In this document: piece by piece, positions 1-10,421 of the stretch | Layout: the number at the start of each line of letters is the position of its first letter | Numbering within the stretch: position 1 is the stretch's first letter | DNA from: Ganoderma boninense | Lineage: Eukaryota; Basidiomycota; Agaricomycetes; Polyporales; Polyporaceae | Assembly (NCBI GenBank): GCA_002900995.3 | Contig: CM035308.1 | Span: forward strand, 3,622,089-3,686,088 | Reading direction: 5' to 3' | DNA length: 64,000 nt | Notes under the pieces: model-generated | What the model saw: only the letters and a program-made list of their open reading frames with translations | What the model was told of the DNA's origin: nothing | Database searches by the model: none | Position numbers and translations under genes: made by a program

Positions 1-2
1 CG

Positions 3-248
3 AAGTGGGCGGTGTACGATGTGGTGCGTCCTTTGCAGCGCGCAATTGTGCCGCGCGTAGATTACTGACGGTCCGCTCGGTGTTCCCAGTTCTCCGAGCG
101 CATGAGCGGCCTAGAATTCGTCCTCTCCGACGACAAGGGAAACGGGTCCTGGATCGACCGCGCGGCGGGCTGGCTCGCGGAGGGCTACGCGGCGAGCGGG
201 TTCAGGCGCGACGCGATGCCTCGCGTGCAGGTTCCCAAGTCCTTGTAA
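3..248 (+). CDS. 3' end of an unidentified gene (partial)
   Basis: Two exons are visible, about 3..23 and 90..248, joined by a 66-nt intron with a GTGCGT donor, a TACTGAC branch-point-like element and a CAG acceptor. The spliced reading frame stays open from the window edge to TAA at 246-248. The last exon encodes an acidic-to-basic tail with the stretch GNGSWIDRAAGWLAEGY and ends in PKSL. The start and most of the gene lie outside the window, and I do not recognise the family. Coding status rests on the clean splice junction and codon use. Confidence 0.55.
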
Positions 249-1349
249 TCTCTGTCGGTGAGCTAGCACTGTGTATATTATATATGCTGCCTGTTTCGCA
301 CCCGTACATGTGCTGAATTCATCTCTCGACCCATTTGTAGCTCGGAACGGTCATCTCATCTGCTGGTTGAGCTGGTTCTGACTCTCGTTCGACCAACTGG
401 ACGCCTTATCTGTCTTCGCGATCATCCTTGGAACCACTGTGACTTCTCGTCCAGCCATCGATGCGGGCACGGTCAGTATGCGATCCTGGGGTCCCTCTCC
501 TGATTCGTTGGTATGGATCCGGACCTTCTCCCTGTGCATGCCTCGTACATAACCCCCTCTTGACGCCTTCCTGGTGAACCGTATGTCTCGTTTCCGCGAT
601 GAACCTTCTTGCACAGGCCAAGGCGCGTCGCCGAAAATAATGTTGGGCAGGGTCTCTCTTCAATTTCGGAGAAGACGGCGCGAGCAAGTGCACAGCGCCG
701 ACGTCGAAACGGCGTCCATGCCCGAGACCAGCCTCGAGCGGGCATGAAGCCCGCGCCCGCCGACACGTTGAACTTTCTTGGGCGTCCTGGTGTCTGAAGC
801 CTGGTGGCATTGAAGAACATCGATGAGCATGTCGGAAACACGAGGACAGTTGCCCTCCGCCACCTGAGAACGCCACGACCACCGAGAAACCCATATCGGT
901 CACCATTCACAAATCTCCGCGTGCCAGGACTGCGCAGTACACACGCACACGACAAGTTTTAGGCTGCAGTAGATTATACAGTGCGTACGTGTTGGTCATG
1001 AAGCCCGCTGGCCACACGTGTGTATGCAACGATAATGGTTGACAGAACGCGCAGTACGTACGGGGGGTATCGTGGACGTATGAACTTGAACAAGGGGACA
1101 GGAATTATAATGCAGGAAGAGTCTCCGTACGCCATGCCCGCGTAGTACTCGAAAGGAAAGCCAAAACGCGTGCGCCGTAAGATGACGAACACCCGTGTGG
1201 AGCGTACAAGCTCGCTAGAGCGGCAGGTAAGGAGGGTGAAAGTTCGGGCGGGCAAGGCAACACGAGAAGATGAGGATGGGGAGAACGGACTGTGAGCGAT
1301 GTGCGGCGTATATGAATAGATAATCATTACTGTCCATGCTTGACCGACT
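249..1349. other. Intergenic stretch, no supported gene
   Basis: This 1.1-kb interval lies between the end of the first gene and the 3' end of ROT1. Open frames occur on both strands, but none shows splice signals, conserved motifs or convincing codon use. The right part is expected to hold the ROT1 3' UTR. Confidence 0.5.
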
Positions 1350-2424
1350 CTAGAGAAGTAGTGACGCGAGGCTGACGACGAATGCGCCCGAAACAATCGA
1401 CGTCACACCGCCGGCGGTCCAATGCCGTGCGCTGTTCGACTCCACAAAGCGAGCGCCAGTCTGGTCGGTGATGGTGGGAGTGACGTTGCGGAGTAGCTGC
1501 GTGGGCAGCATGTTCGGCGTGGAGTAGACCTGGAAGAGAGGTGCGACCGGTGTGCCGTCGAACTGGAAGAGGTGAAGCTTGGGTCCGTCGTCTGGGTCCT
1601 GGAAGATCTCCCAGCTCTGGTACAGCTCCGTGTCATTGTAGCCCTCGATGAAGTTCGACTCCGCCGCGCATGGGTCCTGGATTTGTTGGTAGCCATCACC
1701 AAATGGCGAGAGGGTGATGGAGCCGTTGGTGTTGAATGTGTACTGGCCGTGGTGCCAGTTGAGGACGCCGGTGATGCAGTTCGGCGACGAGCCTGTGTGC
1801 AAGCGCGTCAGCCGCGGAAACAACGGATTTACGCCCAAAAACCGATTTTGGCATTGGTTATAATTAGCACCCAGGGCTGGCATGGCGCGGACATCAACCA
1901 AGACACCTCCGACGGTGCGCAGCACCCACTCGAAAACCGCCCCCGACGACTTTCGTGCCGCAGAAAAGATTCCCTGGGGGATCATCGGAGGGGGAGACTG
2001 TGCATGCCACTGGCAGCCACAAAACGGGGTTCGGGCGCTCGGGAATGGAGCATGACGACGTACCGTTGCTGTTGAACCGATAGCGGGCGACCTCATAATA
2101 TCCGTCGTTCGAGCTGTCCGTAGGAGGTCATTTGTGAGGAAAGTATGCTATAGAGTGACCATGAGAGTACTCACAAGGCGTAAGACACACCGGTGACGGG
2201 CGGGTAGTCGAACGTCATGTTTGCCGGGTTGGCGAAGCCCTGAAAACCGTCAATGGATGACTATATGCGCACCAAAACGCACTCACAGGGCCTGTGACGA
2301 CCTTCTTGGATCCCGAACTCCAGGTTCCGGTGATGGGGGTCACGTTGTGGGCTGCACTGTAGTCCTGGGCGAAGGCGGAAGGGATAGCCGCAAGGGCAAG
2401 GGCAAAGACGGTCGGAATGAACAT
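1350..2424 (-). CDS. rot1: ROT1-like ER membrane protein
   Basis: Exons on the minus strand are 2287..2424, 2175..2239, 2064..2113 and 1350..1792, giving 231 aa in one frame. A cleavable signal peptide (residues 1-19, ending AFA) leads into GTWSSGSKKVVTGPGF. Next come the hallmark ROT1 stretches GVLNWHHGQYTFNTNGSI and SPFGDGYQQIQDPCA, then a C-terminal hydrophobic segment that probably anchors it. Several N-x-S/T sequons fit an ER-lumen protein. In yeast, ROT1 is an essential ER chaperone-like protein needed for glycosylation and for beta-1,6-glucan and cell-wall assembly. The third intron (1793..2063) is about 270 nt, far longer than the others here. Family assignment is from recalled motifs. 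Confidence 0.88.
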
Positions 2425-2980
2425 GGTGGAAGCCGGAGGACCTGTGTGGCGACGACGGTGGGCTGATTAGGCGAAACTAAAGAGGGGCGCCGACGAGGGC
2501 GAGGGCGAGGAGAAGGAGGGGGCGAGGGCGAGAACGGCGGAGGCGATGGTGGTAGGGAGCAAAGAGCGTATTTGTTGTTGTTGCCCATGTGGCGACCACA
2601 GCCGCCGTTCCCACCGCCAGCACCAACAGCTCCCACGGCCCCGGCGTCGTCCACACCGTCGAGCTCAGCCTTCGAGGCATGCAACGACGGAGAATCGACA
2701 GGGAATGCACTCGTGAACATGAATGACGTCCTAGCGAGTGCCGCCGCCGACGCTGAGCGGATGAAACGTCGGGGGCGCCGTCGCTAAGCGACCTCTCGCC
2801 GGCAACTCAACCTCCATTTCTGCCCCTCAGACCACAACTTTGCCCCCACTTCCTCACGATGAGAACGGAACTAACAAGACCATCTCAGCTGTTCGTCGAC
2901 AACGCCTCGGGAGGATTTAGGAATCCGCAGGAGGGGGCGCCGTAGAGCCCACCCCACCCCTTCGTCGGACGTCCAGCGAG
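2425..2980. promoter_or_regulatory. Shared upstream region of ROT1 and TRP4
   Basis: The two genes are transcribed away from each other, and 556 bp separate their start codons. The interval must hold both 5' UTRs and promoters. It contains purine-rich GAGGGCGAGG-type repeats near 2490-2540. No clear TATA box was found for either gene. Confidence 0.5.
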
Positions 2981-4218
2981 ATGGAGTCATCTTACTCTGC
3001 GTCTCCCACCATGGCCCCGCCAGTCTCCCAGGAAACCTTCAAGTCGCTCCTCGGAAAGCTCGTCAAGACCCCCGAATACTTCACATCCGACGACCTCAAG
3101 GTTTCCCTCGAGTGCATCTTCACGCCAGATGTCGTTCTCCCGGTCCAAGTGGGCTCTTTTCTGACCGCCCTGCACATCGAGCGCGTCGAGCGCAGGCCAG
3201 AATATCTCGCGGCAGCCGCGAACGTCCTCCGGACGCGTGCGCTGAAGGCGGCGGTGGAGGGGATCGAGGAGGATTTCGTCGTCGATATCGTCGGCACGGG
3301 CGGAGACGGGCACAACACCTTCAACGTGAGCACGACCGCGGCCATCGTCGCAGCGGGCGCGGGTGCGCGAGTCGTCAAGGTGCGTAGAACCTGCATATAT
3401 GCTATGTTCCAAGCGTTCAGAGCCCGTTCCTCTTCGCAGCATGGCAGCCGCGCGTCGACCTCGTCCTCTGGGTCTGCAGACCTGCTCCAGTCGCTCGGCT
3501 GCTACTTTACCCCTCCTTCCGTGCATACCCCCCTCCCTATCTCCCGCATCCCCTTCACGTTCATCATGGCACCGCAGTACCACCTTTCTCTGGCGATGAT
3601 CGCCCCCTACCGCAAGGCGCTGCCGTACGTCCGCATCAGTCACCGCATATATGCGTCTCCTTACCCCACTCCAGGCACCGCACTATGTTCAACGTCCTTG
3701 GTCCACTCATCAACCCCGCCCGACCACGAGGAATGGTATTGGGGGTCGCGGAGCGAGAGCTCGGACCGACGTTCGCACACTCGCTAGCGGACGGCGGCGT
3801 CCAGCGCGCGTTCGTCGTCTGCGGCGCGGAGGGGCTGGACGAGATCTCTTGCGCAGGCGACACGTTCGCTTGGGAGCTACACCCCGACGGATCTGTCACG
3901 GAGCGCACGATCCACCCGCGCGACTTCGGCCTGCAGGCACACCCGCTGTCAGACGTGGCAGGCAGCACCCCGGAGGAAAATGCGGCGACGTTCCGTGCGC
4001 TGCTGCAGAGTGGAGCAGACATACCCGCGAAGCTCGCGCCGGTGCTCGACTTCGTGCTGATGAACGCGGCGGCGCTCCTGGTTGTGGCGGGGATCGCAGC
4101 TGATCTGAAGGATGGAGTGGCGAAGGCGAGGGCGAGCATCACGTCCGGAAGGGCGTGGAACGCGCTCGAACAGTTCCGGGATGCGGGGGTTGCGGCTGCA
4201 TCGCAGGTACAGAAGTGA
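2981..4218 (+). CDS. trp4: Anthranilate phosphoribosyltransferase
   Basis: Exons 2981..3379, 3440..3624 and 3675..4218 splice to 375 aa, normal for the fungal enzyme. It transfers the phosphoribosyl group of PRPP to anthranilate, the second step of tryptophan synthesis from chorismate. The glycine-rich PRPP loop GTGGDG is at residues 105-110, followed by NTFNVST. The K-H-G-S-R-A motif crosses the first splice junction (residues 133-138), then [11 protein letters not shown]. The [17 protein letters not shown] block follows the second intron. The usual HGN is HGS here. Introns are 60 and 50 nt. The start at 2981 gives a short N-terminal tail; a second Met at residue 11 is possible. It lies head-to-head with ROT1. 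No lesion was seen. Confidence 0.93.
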
Positions 4219-5001
4219 GTGCTCAAACAGGCGCAGAAACAAAGATGTGTAGTATTTCGTTGGCTATAGCGCAATCCAGTTGTGTTACGTAGAGACATCC
4301 CTTTCTTGTTTGTTGTGCTTGCGCGCCCCACGGTTCAGGACAAGTTTGCGACGATCCCTCCGATCCAGACTTGATTATTGGGTTCTGGACCTGCGCAGGT
4401 GAGTCCAGTCTGCACAGCTGGAACTGGAACCTCCCTTACCTTCATTGTGGACCACAGAGGATCGACCACTCCGAACCAATCACCGGATGCGATGCCCTGG
4501 CATGAATGTCAACCGCAGCGACGGATTATGCTGTGAGACTTTGTGGTTGGAGCCTAGGCCACGTCCGTGTAGAAATCCTCCGAGGGGTCTCATTGAGCCG
4601 TCTATTGAGGGCCTCGATAATTCAACCAAACTTTCGGTTTCGTGGTTGTATACGCAATTGTTATCTTTTCGTCCATCTGATTGGAGGAGAGTTGTCGGAT
4701 GAGGTTGCGTCCTCTCAGGTGAGTCCGAGTCCCCAAACTCTCCCCTCCGCTGCGGTATCCCTGACCCCCGATCTATCTTTTCAGTGAATGAACGGTGTTG
4801 CTTCGGCATCACGACATGGGACCTTTGCTTGTTGCAGGGCGCATTACTCACCATGTTTCAATGCAGATCCATCTCGCTGCAGCACCGCAGCGCGTGCTGG
4901 TCGCAGACATAAGGACGGAGGGATGCCGACGCTGTTTTCGCGCCCCTGCACCAACCCTTCGACCCACCCCCGTCGCCTCCTTTCGCTCTGCATTGTTCTC
5001 G
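4219..5001. other. Interval between TRP4 and the first RGG gene
   Basis: This is the TRP4 3' UTR followed by the probable upstream region of the RGG-rich gene. Short open frames exist but none is supported. An upstream first exon of the next gene could lie here, because its start codon at 5002 is only a best guess. Confidence 0.4.
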
Positions 5002-6509
5002 ATGCGGGGCAAGTCGACGTACCGTGGTCGCGGGAAGGGCTTCGGCCGCGTATACCCTGCCCCCCAGCTGAACACCGTCACTCAGTCCACGGCGAACACC
5101 GAGCCGGATCTCCTCCCCGACGCGGATGTCACGGAAGGGCTGCTCTCAGAGCCGCTGCTGGGCTTCACCCTTCCTTCAGTTCCGGTGGCACGGAACCGTC
5201 CCCGCCCGTGGTCAAGAATTTTCGGTATCTCGGCTCGTACAACTGGTTGGATGCGCCTCATCCAACGATCCTGGTTCCAGGTATTGCCATCGGCAATTTT
5301 CCGGTGCTCTCTACCGTGACAAGGGGCACTCAAGCCAATATGCCATTTACAGGCTCTCCAGGCATCTGGCGCAATCGCCCAGTACCGTTCCGTGTGCCCT
5401 TCGACGAGGGTCTCCAGATATTCGATCCAAACGGGTACCATATGGGCTCATCCTCCTCATCACCTCTTATCCCGCTTTTCCAGGCTGTCGAGGTCGTCGC
5501 AGAAGACAACGCTGACACCTCGATGGACTGGCCCTCCATCGACATCGTCGCCGACCGGGGGAGCCTCCGCAAGCTCCTCCGGTGGATCAAGCACCTGGAT
5601 TCTCCACACCTACGAATTTCCGAACCCAGCAGCATTAGCCATCTCTCAGCCAAACCACAAGACTTTCGAATCGACCTCCAGCTAGGCGGTGCGAAGACCG
5701 TCCTGATGCAGCGCTGGGACACTCGAACGTGCCAGTACGTGACCGCACCGAACTTCGGGTGCCGGGTCAACTTCGAGAAGGCAACACTCGCTCCGGCCCC
5801 CGGATGCGAGTCGAGTTCCGACCACTATCGGATTGTACAATATGTATGAATGTTTGATTTCCTGATCACGTCTCTTATTGCTGAAATCTTTCTTGCCCTG
5901 ATTGTTAGGAATTAGAGGGCCTCCGGATGGTCGTCCGCTTCGAGGTCGACGCCCGCGCTCCCCCAGCCACTGCTTCCGAGTCCAGAAGCGCCGTCACCGA
6001 CCTCTTCGACGCCCTGGCAGGCCTTTCGCTGGCAAGCCAGACACTATCACCATCGGGATCTGGGGCGCCTGCGTCAACATCCCCGGACAACCTGGACGCG
6101 ATCATCAATGTCACTCGCGGCGGAACGCAAGCCTGAGTCCCACAATCCTCGATTATCGAAATCTCGACGCGCTCAACAAAAGGCGCTCAGCGCCACAACT
6201 GGGAGGAAACGTACACCCAGCTCTTCCTCTCGCAAACCCCTCTTCACTATCTCGCTGTTCATGATCGCGGGATGTTCAGGACCATCACTACTCGTCCTCT
6301 GAACATCCCTGAGTTCCAGCGCATTGCAGCACGGGACAATGTGCAGCGGAATTTCAAACAATTAATCCAGCTGCTTCAGGAGATACAGGAACTTGTCATG
6401 AAACATAGTCACCGTGGACGTCTGAGCTTGGTCTGTCGCAATGGCCAGTTGGAGGCATTTGAGCATGGTGATGGCAGTGACATTGGGTGTCTACCAGACA
6501 GCGAGCTTG
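5002..6509 (+). pseudogene. RGG-rich fungal protein, copy 1, nonsense and frame break
   Basis: The N-terminus is RGG-like (RGRGKGFGR). A conserved body follows: NFRYLGSYNWLDA, a 72-nt in-frame intron at 5281..5352, SPGIWRNRPVPF, DWPSIDIVADRGSLRKLLRW, FRIDLQLGGAKTVLMQRW and DHYRIVQY. After an intron at 5844..5908 comes ELEGLRMVVRFEVDA. The reading frame changes between about 5170 and 5190. TGA at 6134-6136 interrupts the frame, yet homology continues in the same frame (VPQSSIIEISTRS, then TQLFLSQTPLHYLAVHDRG) up to the gap at 6510. Relatives in Agaricomycetes are often labelled geranylgeranyl pyrophosphate synthetase. No prenyltransferase DDxxD motif is visible, so I do not use that name. RNA binding through the RGG tail is inference. 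Confidence 0.65.
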
Positions 6510-6609
6510 NNNNNNNNNNNNNNNNNNNNNNNNNNNNNNNNNNNNNNNNNNNNNNNNNNNNNNNNNNNNNNNNNNNNNNNNNNNNNNNNNNNNNNNNNNN
6601 NNNNNNNNN
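6510..6609. other. Assembly gap (100 N)
   Basis: Exactly 100 N, a placeholder for a gap of unknown size. The left flank is the C-terminal region of RGG copy 1. The right flank is decayed retrotransposon gag, so the missing sequence probably includes retroelement DNA. Confidence 0.99.
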
Positions 6610-7610
6610 ATGTTTGAGGATTCTTCCTAAGATATTCCACCTCCAAGTCTAGCCTGGAGTTGTCGTGGGAATACCTTTCCAGAATGCTTGAGATATTTCA
6701 GTTCCGGTGATGTGGTTCTTGATTTTCAGCTCATCCCGCAATTTTCTGGAAGTCTCGGTAGTAGTTCCGATACTGGGCCAGGGTATTGACGGGTTTGGTT
6801 TTGGCTTTCTTAATAAAACTCTTGAGAATCCTTGTTCTGTATCGTTTTCTCATATCGGTCAGCATCAAACAGAATCTTGATGGAGTCTTTGAAGTTATCC
6901 CAGTCGTCTTCTGGGAGATGTCTCAAGACCTTCCGAACGTCTCGACCTACAGTACCGACGGATACACTTGCACTTGTTCTTTAGCATCAGCCCACATTAT
7001 TCTGTGACAAGAAGGGCCTCATAATCTTCCAAAAAACTCGGTCACACGATTGTGGTTTTCCTGTAAATGTTTTAGGTGCTTTTCTTTGAGCCTCGCAGAG
7101 CATATCTGCTTTAGATCGTGTGCCTTGTCATTGAACAGTTGAGGGTTTTACCTTTGCGGGAGGAAGATATAGTGTAAATGATATATATGAAAAGTATGGG
7201 CTGGCTAGGGGTGGATACAGTGGGGTTGGTGCTAGTAGTTTGGATACCTGAGCTAGCGGTCGGGTGTCGAGTGTCTGTACTTGGTGTTGTTTGAGAGGGA
7301 AAGACGGTTGCTGAAGCTGTGGCTGTAGTGCTTGATGGGTGTGCACTGCTTTGCGGACTGGCAAAACTTGATGTCTGGGACACGGCAAGTGAGCTGGGAA
7401 GGGAGAGTAAATCTGAGGATACCGTGGATATTGAGATTGATGGAGTTGATGAACCGGTTGCTGGGTCAGTACCAGAGAGGACTGGAGAGTTGTTGTTTGG
7501 TGATCCGTCCACCGAACTTGATGGTGATGTTGGCAGGTTGGACAGATATGATTGGAGTAGTAACCAGGTATGAGAGCCTGGTGATCACTACCCCTCGCGG
7601 TGGGCTCCAA
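6610..7610 (-). mobile_element. Decayed LTR-retrotransposon gag fragment
   Basis: Read on the minus strand, an open 160-codon stretch from 7610 encodes a Q/P/H-rich N-terminal region. Stop-riddled capsid-like sequence follows. Recognisable gag blocks include HLPEDDWDNFKDSIKILF, YYRDFQKIA, FWKGIP and LEVEYLRKNP. Stops and frame changes interrupt every frame, so the copy is dead. It runs into the gap at 6510-6609, and no protease, reverse transcriptase or integrase is visible. The region is less GC-rich than the flanking genes. Assignment to a gypsy-type element is by recall of fungal gag proteins. Confidence 0.6.
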
Positions 7611-7904
7611 TTTGACGTGCGTGGTAGTTACCTAGTTGAAAGTAGGTAACAACCTCCTGAGGTAATCGGACTAGTCTGTGGTCGGATATCGCCTCAGTTG
7701 TTCGTTGTAGTGATGATCAGGCTTGCAAGGGTGAGATGACTTGGCTATACTTGACTCTTCGTTAGTCAAGCTACAGTCTTAACGATGCTGGACTCCGTTG
7801 AGTCGAACGTGGATCTGGTAAGCTTGTCGGAAGCTTGGGCCTGTATTCCAAAATAAGTATCAGCCACACTGGCTTATAAGGCAGCACTGATAGCTTAGAT
7901 AAGA

Positions 7905-8450
7905 TGTAGTTACAAGCAATGCTTGTCAACTAATAGTGACTTATGAGGATGCACTTGGGCAGACTCGGAAGTGAGATGTTGGGGGTAAAAGGTGCTCATC
8001 TTCATTTGGGGGCAGCTCGCGGCCTTATATACTAGTGGGCTACCAAGCCAAACAAGTGCAAACATAGGGCTATGGTCCATTGTTCTAAAGATAGACAATA
8101 GCATGTTGGACAATAAGTGTCTGGGAGACAATAGAGGACTGGTGGACTGCGGGAATGCACTACAGTGCACAATAGTATTCGAACAATGGTTGAAGGTAGA
8201 TTGCGGGAATTGATGGTTTGGACAATAGAAGACAAACAATGCCGAGAGCTATCACACGAGAATAGGTTTCTCGCACAATAGACAAATCACAATAGTTACT
8301 GTACGTGTGGCGAGAATGATGAGTAAACAATTGGGAAGGAGAACTATAATATTTCTCGTACAGGCGAGAAGGAATGGGGGGACAAAGAGCTTAGTTACAT
8401 GATTCGTCATCCTTAGTCAGTCCGATTGACATACGCAGGGGGTCATTACA
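7905..8450 (-). repeat. Candidate 5' LTR of the decayed element
   Basis: On the minus strand the segment begins TGTAATGACC at 8450 and ends GTAACTACA at 7905, matching TG...CA termini with TGTA/TACA inverted ends. It lies upstream of the gag remnant in the right orientation and is low in GC. It contains at least six copies of ACAATAG (plus strand, about 8094-8300). No primer-binding site was recognised and the partner LTR is absent, probably in the gap, so the boundaries are tentative. Confidence 0.35.
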
Positions 8451-9001
8451 AAGCGACAATCCCGAAACCAGCATGTTGGTGTGCCTAGAACTCAGTCCAT
8501 TCCTACTAGGGTATCCGTGCTCGTCTCCGTTCCCATGACTCCGTCCTCATCTCCACTCTCCTCACCAGGCTTTGGCAGGAGGGTGAACGTATACCTCATG
8601 AGGGACTGTTCTGTCCCCAAGCAGTTCTTGAGTGGTCGGGGATCTTTGGTCGTCAAGTGCCTAGGTATTTTGTGTTTAGTCATACTTCGCGTATGACATT
8701 TGTCCTTGGAGGACATGTTGCATGAGTTGCAGACATCAACGTCCATATGATTTCTTTAAAGTTGCTGGATCATTTATGGATACTTGTTCAGAGTTGTCAA
8801 CAGACTGTACACCATACAATACACCATTGCCAAGCCATCAAAAGCTATGATCCAAATCATACATGATATGTCAACGTATACAGCTCCGACGTGTTGATGC
8901 GGTGCGAGATTTACAGCTTGGAACTCTTCGGCACAGGTACTGCCAGGAACCGCCGGACTGAGTGACGAACGTACATGTTCAATTTCTCCTCCTCGAGGGC
9001 G
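8451..9001. other. Interval upstream of the secreted protein gene
   Basis: Low-GC sequence grading into the promoter of the downstream gene. Open frames on both strands around 8480-8750 show no recognisable domain. Nothing supportable was found. Confidence 0.4.
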
Positions 9002-9007
9002 TATAAA
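9002..9007 (+). promoter_or_regulatory. TATA box of the secreted protein gene
   Basis: TATAAA lies 181 bp upstream of the start codon at 9188 in a CT-rich leader. Position and sequence suit a strongly expressed fungal gene. This is an inference from sequence only. Confidence 0.5.
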
Positions 9008-9187
9008 GGCCCTGCGCCAGCACTCCCGGCACTCTCGACAGCTGGAACGTCTCCCTTTCTCTACGCCGGGCGTATCGCAAGAATTCACTTCTCGCAGCAC
9101 ACTCCTTTCGGTTCCTTTCACGACACCCGTCCCACACCACCTAGCCTCACCCGCCCGCTTCACGACACACAGCTCGCCGACGTCAAC

Positions 9188-9753
9188 ATGAAGTTCACCA
9201 CGATCGTCCTCTCCGTCTTCGCTGCTGTCGCCGCCGTCCAAGCCGCTCCGAGCGGCCCAATCGAGAGGCGCGGCGTCCCCACCCGTCTCGTCCCAGCCTT
9301 CGGTGTCCGGCGAGGAGCGAACCCCGACGGCCATGGGTATGCTTATCGTGCGCTGTTTGAACCACCGACCTTGTGCATACTCACCGCGTCTTTCAGGAAC
9401 TGCGCCGGCCTGAACGGCAAGCTCATCCCCTGCTCGTGCCCCCCCGACCGCCAAGCCTTCATCAACGTACGTCCTCCCCCCTTCCCCAACGTCTCACCTC
9501 AAACAGCCCATGCGAACTGATCTGACTGACCTACCATCCCCAGTCACTGAACGCGAACGTCGCCGCGGGCCACATGGTGCACAACCCCAGCATCGCCGCG
9601 CCGTTCCCGACGGGCTCGTCCAAGGGGGACAAGCAGGCGCGCATCTCGACGCTGCTCGCGACCCTCCAGAACCTCCACGGGCCCGGCGTCGGGTGCCCCG
9701 CCGTCGCGACCGTGTACGGCGAAATCCAGCAGCGGGTGAACGCGCTCCCGTGA
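9188..9753 (+). CDS. Small secreted protein of an Agaricomycete family
   Basis: Exons 9188..9336, 9397..9466 and 9544..9753 give 142 aa. Residues 1-19 form a classic signal peptide (MKFTTIVLSVFAAVAAVQA). The mature protein has GNCAGLNGKLIPCSCPPDR, then a second block AAGHMVHNPSIAAPFPTGSS, then GPGVGCPAVATVYG. Four cysteines could form two disulfides. Both introns have GT-AG ends, and exon joins restore the GHGNCAG and FINSLN junctions. I recall similar short secreted proteins in polypores, but the function is unknown. A TATA box sits at 9002. Confidence 0.82.
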
Positions 9754-10421
9754 GCGCGTGCCCTTCGCGAACAAGGGAGATGCAGGGGGAACTGGAAGGC
9801 GGTAGGGAGGAGCGGACTTGCGTGCATGTTTGGCTAGAGATAGCACACTTCAATCGAAGGGTGCCAGCCGCCCTGTTCCAGCTGTCCATTCCGCGCTGCG
9901 GATATGTGTTTGCTGCTAGCGTTGCCTCTGAGGCCGGCGATCTGGAGGACGTCGATGTCAGTTAATGGTACCTGAGCATGACCGCCATACACGTGTGTAC
10001 CGTGCGGCTTCCACGTCTCGACGCCTTCCTGTCCCGAAGCTCAAGCACTCAAACCCGCAGAGGCGTGGTCGCAACGGAGGCCGCAATTTCCGGGGATACG
10101 CAGCCGTTCTCTGCCACATAGGCCACACCGTGACCAGCAGCGAAGCATGCTGCGGTAGGGGCCAGCTCGCCATGTCCGTGTTCAGCTATTGAGGCTATTG
10201 TGCGATAAAGTTCTGGGGGCCACGCACCGTCTTTGGACATTCGACTTCTGTACGCTGCAGCTGCGAGGCTGCGAGGCTGCCAGAGTAGGTCAGCTGCGTC
10301 ATAGGCGTCGAGAGACGCTGTGTACTTATATCCCTGCGACCCCATGTTGGGCCTAGTGAGGTTCCTTCAGATCGTCACCAGCAGCTAGTCCCCTTGAGAC
10401 CACATCACATCCCTCTCGCTG
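9754..10421. other. Intergenic, no supported gene
   Basis: 3' UTR of the secreted protein gene followed by the upstream region of RGG copy 2. Open frames have no splice support or recognisable motif. Confidence 0.45.

Noticed and set aside
351..955. Overlapping minus-strand open frames of up to 166 codons
   Set aside because: No splice signals, domains or favourable codon use; three frames are open at once, as expected in GC-rich non-coding DNA.
1350..2096. A single 248-codon minus-strand open frame as the ROT1 product
   Set aside because: Only its last 147 codons match ROT1. The rest is intron 3 and lacks the signal peptide, which is encoded by the upstream exons.
5002..6509. Label geranylgeranyl pyrophosphate synthetase for the RGG-rich genes
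   Set aside because: No aspartate-rich prenyltransferase motif is visible and the N-terminus is RGG-like; the label appears to be a propagated misannotation.
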